From contig JAXDDX010000227.1 of the NCBI GenBank assembly GCA_034670405.1, positions 62,001 through 126,000 on the forward strand: DNA of 64,000 nt, read 5' to 3'. Of this stretch, positions 60,141 through 64,000 are shown in pieces. The notes under the pieces are model-generated. The model had not been told where the DNA came from, did no database searches, and saw nothing but the letters and a program-made list of their open reading frames with translations. The stretch is from Hoplostethus atlanticus. Lineage: Eukaryota; Chordata; Actinopteri; Trachichthyiformes; Trachichthyidae. Position 1 is the stretch's first letter. The number at the start of each line of letters is the position of its first letter. The position numbers were made by a program, and so were the translations under genes.

Positions 60141-61809
60141 CGATAACCTTTCTAGGATGCCTCCCCTCTCTGAAACCATGACTTTACGATTGACCTGTTT
60201 CGATCATCAGCAAGGCATATGAAGATTGATCTATTTCATTAAGTGCAGGCAAGGCCATTCAATTGGAGCTGCTTGGTAGCGCCCATCTCTCTATGTTGCC
60301 TGTGACGGAAAACTGAAACGTAAATGCAGTAAACCTTAATTTTACTCTTTTGGATACATAAATATTTTGTATTATTTGCCTCCAAAAGGTTTCTGTGTGT
60401 CTGTTGTTGTTATTGTTGTTATTGTTCAGGTCATGCTTTCAAGACGTGATTGCCTAAGTGCACGGTAGAATAATATGATGATGAAGTGTCTGCTGTGTAT
60501 TCCTTCATTATGAAATTACTGTCCTCGGCTTTAATGCATGATGAATATTTGCATTACCCCCTGATGTGAACATTCAGTTTCAACACCATCTGCTATTTGT
60601 TATATTCCCTGTTACTATGCCTGTGGTCCTTTGAAGAGGTCTTTTAAAAGGCATTCAAATATAATGCTAAATAGCTGTCACTGTTGGCATTCAAAAACAA
60701 CCAGAATACAAATTCAGTGCAGAGGAAGAGGAAAATCAGCGAGAGCACTTTTATGCAGCAGTGCCAAGTCCTTAATAGGTGAGTCCCCAGGGTTCAGGGA
60801 CCAACAGGTTGAGAGGAGGACACTGTGCAGCCCTTGTAGCTACAGAGAGACCCATTATGCCTGAACCACATTTACCTGCTTTCAAGTGCTGCATCATCTG
60901 TTAATATGAAACAGTGTAAATGTCCTCTTTGAATCTATAAAAATGCAGGGAGATGTGTATGAGGTTAGGATAAATTAACTAAGTCAGTTATTTTATTATC
61001 TCATATTATATTATGTTGATATATTAACACCGTAGCTGTATAAAAAAATATTTTGGGCAATAAAATATATAGTACTTTATCAGTTTATCCTGATAAATGT
61101 TAAAGTTGGGTTAAAAAAAAACGTACACTTGGAAGCAATGAATTATGGTGAAATCAATTTAAATGAAGTTTGATTGTTCTTCAGTCTCCAGCCTATATGT
61201 ATGACATCATCCGTAGTAACTTTCAGTCTTAAAAACAAATGTGGACACAAACAAACTGTAAATCTTGGCAAAGAAACCCATTTTATCATCAAGAATATTT
61301 CATCATTATTACTGCTGGTTGTTTGATGACTATATTGGAACAGTCTGGAGTAACGTTGCAATGCCAGGCTAAAAGCAAAGCCTTTACTGCCAAATCATTT
61401 GGCTGACTTCTGAAAAGTATTGCACTCTGGGGTAGTTGTAGCAACAGGTTAAAGAGTGAAATATCACTCCAGTAAATCATATTTTATCGTGGCAGAAAAG
61501 AACGATGGAGGAACAACAGATGCAGTATAATTGGGCAAAGTGGTTTGATTGACTCAGATTATGCCCTCAATCGATTATTGAAGACCTGCACTTCCATATT
61601 ATCCTATGTATAATATCTTCATAATTTTATGTTTTAATGATTTTCATCATTAAGAAATATTTTTTACTGTCTCACATCCATGCGTATAATTGAGCAAAAA
61701 CAAGGATATGCTCAGAATATGTACTTGCTATGTTCTTATCTTATTTCCACAGTTATAAGTGGGAAAACAGTATGTAGTAGGGTCTCTATTTTACATGACC
61801 TATGGCTCT

Positions 61810-61980
61810 GGCATTAATTAAAGAAGGTGATTTGTACACAATGTGGTTTCCAGGGACAATGACGCTTGATGGAGGGGCCAGCCCAACCGTGACATTTGTA
61901 ATTGGGACTAGCTGTCATTGTCACAGTGATTTACGATATAATTAATGAACAATTAGGTGACAGATTAGGGTGGGCTTTGG
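61810..61980. promoter_or_regulatory. Possible Meis/homeodomain enhancer-like block
   Basis: Words include ATTAATTA (61813-61820), TTGTAATTGGG, CTGTCA (61912-61917), ATATAATTAATGAAC, CAATTAGG and TGACAG (61958-61963), plus CATTGTCACAG. TGACAG/CTGTCA is the Meis/TALE site, and its pairing with TAAT cores in unique DNA is typical of ancient vertebrate enhancers. Only alignment can confirm this. Confidence 0.32.
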
Positions 61981-64000
61981 ATCAAGTTTTGTCTGAAAGT
62001 TTTGCTTGCTGATTATTTCCACAGTCCTGTGTTTCATGGAAGGATAGTACAAATAATTTTAAAGAGGTAGAGTAGAATTCCACATTAGAGCTACATCGTG
62101 TGGAATCCCAGGCCAGAGTAAACAAAGGACACCGCAAATACATAGATGTGTAAAACCTTAAGAGTAGGGTTCACGCACAACCCCTACCAACATGCAGAAA
62201 TCAAACAAAATGTTACATTTCTTCGTTATCAATGACATAACTACACCAATGTAAATGTATGATTCAACACTTGTTTCGATCTTGGCAACCATATCCGTCA
62301 TGATGTTTGATGTTCTTAATGTGAATCCATTGCTTGCAGTAAATGTGAAAATGAGGGGTCAGTAAATGGTTTGAAAGTTCCTTCAACTCGGGAAACTCAC
62401 GCCACAATCCCATTACTGACCAGACAGCACGGCAGTCAATTTATTTTTGGAACCACTAAATGCAGTTGCCTCTCCAGCTAGTTATGCAGCTATAATATAT
62501 TTCACCACTTTCATACTTTCTCTACCGGAGTACATTCTCTACCACTGACTTCCTATTTCATTGCACTTAACTGAAGTGAAGTTTTATGCTATATACAAAT
62601 GGACGACAACGGCATCTAACCACACTACATTACAGTAGGAGAGTTTTTCAACTTTATCCAAGTAATTGTGCGGAAGATAACGTCTATGTAATTTCATGTT
62701 AATTAAAACACACATGTGTCCTTGGATATTACTCAATATTGGAAAATAAAACCCTCCTTTTCTTTGAACTTGTGATGCGGAGGGCTGGAAGTGCATGGGT
62801 CCTTGATGTGGCTTTCTCAGACTTGAGAGAAACAGCAGGGTATAATCAATAATCTCACTCACCACCTCCGAGATGAACTTCCACAGAACCTCTCATGAGC
62901 TCAGGCAACGGGACTCATTACACTAATAGAACGCTGTTAATTACTGCCACAATCACAACAATATAAATGCTGACATGGAAAAAAAAATAGTTGTGTCTTT
63001 TACTAATGGCCAGATCAGCTCAGGTTTGTTAACACATGTATCACAACCACCAAAAGCAAATTGACTCCTCACTGCCAGCTACATGCCTCCAGTCTCCAGG
63101 CATAGTTAGTATGATGAAAGAGCATTCAGAGCATTTTAAAAGCTTGTGTCAAGTCTCAGTCTGTCGGCATATTTCAAGGTAATATTTTATAGAATACATG
63201 CATAGGAGATCATCTCTCAACCTCGCCGTGGAGCTTATTGTGTGTTCAAGCCTTTTATCCAGGGCTTGTGCATGTTAAATATTTTATTGGGTTCTTTCTG
63301 ATGTGAGGGTGGAGAGGAAACGGAGTCCTAATTAGGGTCTAACCCTCAACTGGTAAAATGTGTCGGATAGACAAAAACACGGATAGGAGATAATTGGAGG
63401 GCCAGGTATGCTTCTGTTGCAGAGGCATTTTTTTATCTCTCTTATTTGTTGCTGGGCTAGGATAATGAGAAAGGTGCCTGTCTGAACATTGCCAATCCCA
63501 CCTTGCTGTGTACATAACAGAGCAGAAAAGAATACATGCTCTATCCAACATGAGGCAAATGGACTTTTTCTTACACACATTACGCAGAAACCCATGTACT
63601 CTGGCAGCGTGTTTGGTCCCCACATTTTAGCCCATTAAAGACTCTGCCTCATCCATTATCAGTATTCTATACCTTTCCCCTAACCGACGCTCACTCCAGC
63701 TCTGCAAAAAACCCATCTGAGGAGTTCCATCGCCACACTGTTGCTTGAATGTCAATGTGGTGGAGAGATTAATCGGCGGTCACCTGCTGTGGGATGCCAA
63801 TGAATGCCTCAGGAAGAGCCTTATCAGCATAACAGGAAGCCATTTTCAGACATATGTCGTCTTCTATGAACACAACCTGCTCTTGTTTTCTCTTTTCAAA
63901 GGAGGTCTCTGGCTCTTTGCTTACTGTGTCTCAAGATTAGAGATAGTGTCAGTGCAAACTATGAGGCACGGTGGTAACCTGGCACTGCAGGCTGCGGCGG

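Larger units (their letters stand above)
57523..64000. other. Non-coding, mostly unique DNA to the window end
   Basis: Small repeats: CA near 58078-58089, GA at 58983-59010, TTG near 60403-60425, poly-A runs near 61115 and 62980. Possible regulatory blocks at 59960-60140 and 61810-61980 are listed. The stretch 58280-58620 is unique and balanced but without distinctive words. Minus frames near 63332-63625 (94-97 codons, two overlapping) show no known domain. No exon was recognised at the right edge. Confidence 0.5.

Noticed and set aside
1..64000. Search for tRNA, rRNA, snRNA genes, host exons and viral genes
   Set aside because: The only tRNA-like boxes belong to the SINE at 54.4 kb; no rRNA/snRNA signature, no convincing exon with splice sites and no viral coding region was recognised by eye. 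Sensitive searches could still reveal short exons or microRNAs.

Overview
The window looks like teleost fish nuclear DNA with no intact protein-coding gene. There is no long open frame, base composition is AT-leaning, dinucleotide and tetranucleotide microsatellites are dense ((CA/GT)n, (GA/CT)n, (GATA/TATC)n, (GGAT)n), and there are decayed LINEs, a tRNA-derived SINE and small DNA transposons of types common in fish. The species, and whether this is a gene desert or a very large intron, cannot be decided from the sequence. I could not identify a host exon, an RNA gene, a CpG-island promoter or any prokaryotic or viral gene.

Layout. 1-16 kb: GA-rich low-complexity DNA at the left edge, then mostly unique DNA with microsatellites and several stretches that resemble conserved non-coding (enhancer-like) DNA. 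16.1-17.8 kb: a (TATC)n tract and a TA-flanked non-autonomous DNA transposon whose right end is duplicated. 21-24 kb: a homeodomain-motif-rich stretch and a probable minus-strand solo LTR. 27.2-27.5 kb: the 3' coding end of an L2-type LINE. 29.2-30.8 kb: an inverted-repeat-bounded segment. 36.8-37.3 kb: a GC-rich LTR-like block. 43.8-46.4 kb: a long alternating GT/GC tract followed by a minus-strand LINE graveyard holding reverse-transcriptase remains of at least two, probably three, LINE families. 53.6-55.7 kb: a hAT-like end, a tRNA-SINE and 151 bp of (GATA)n. 57.13-57.52 kb: two fold-back hAT-type MITEs inserted back to back, with three copies of the same 8-bp target site. 57.5-64 kb: mostly unique DNA with two stretches rich in homeodomain- and Meis-type motifs.

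There is no set of genes working together here. The best-supported content is the transposon record. The most interesting host-related content is the series of possible cis-regulatory blocks, which only cross-species alignment can confirm. I found no evidence for a previously undescribed protein-based system.
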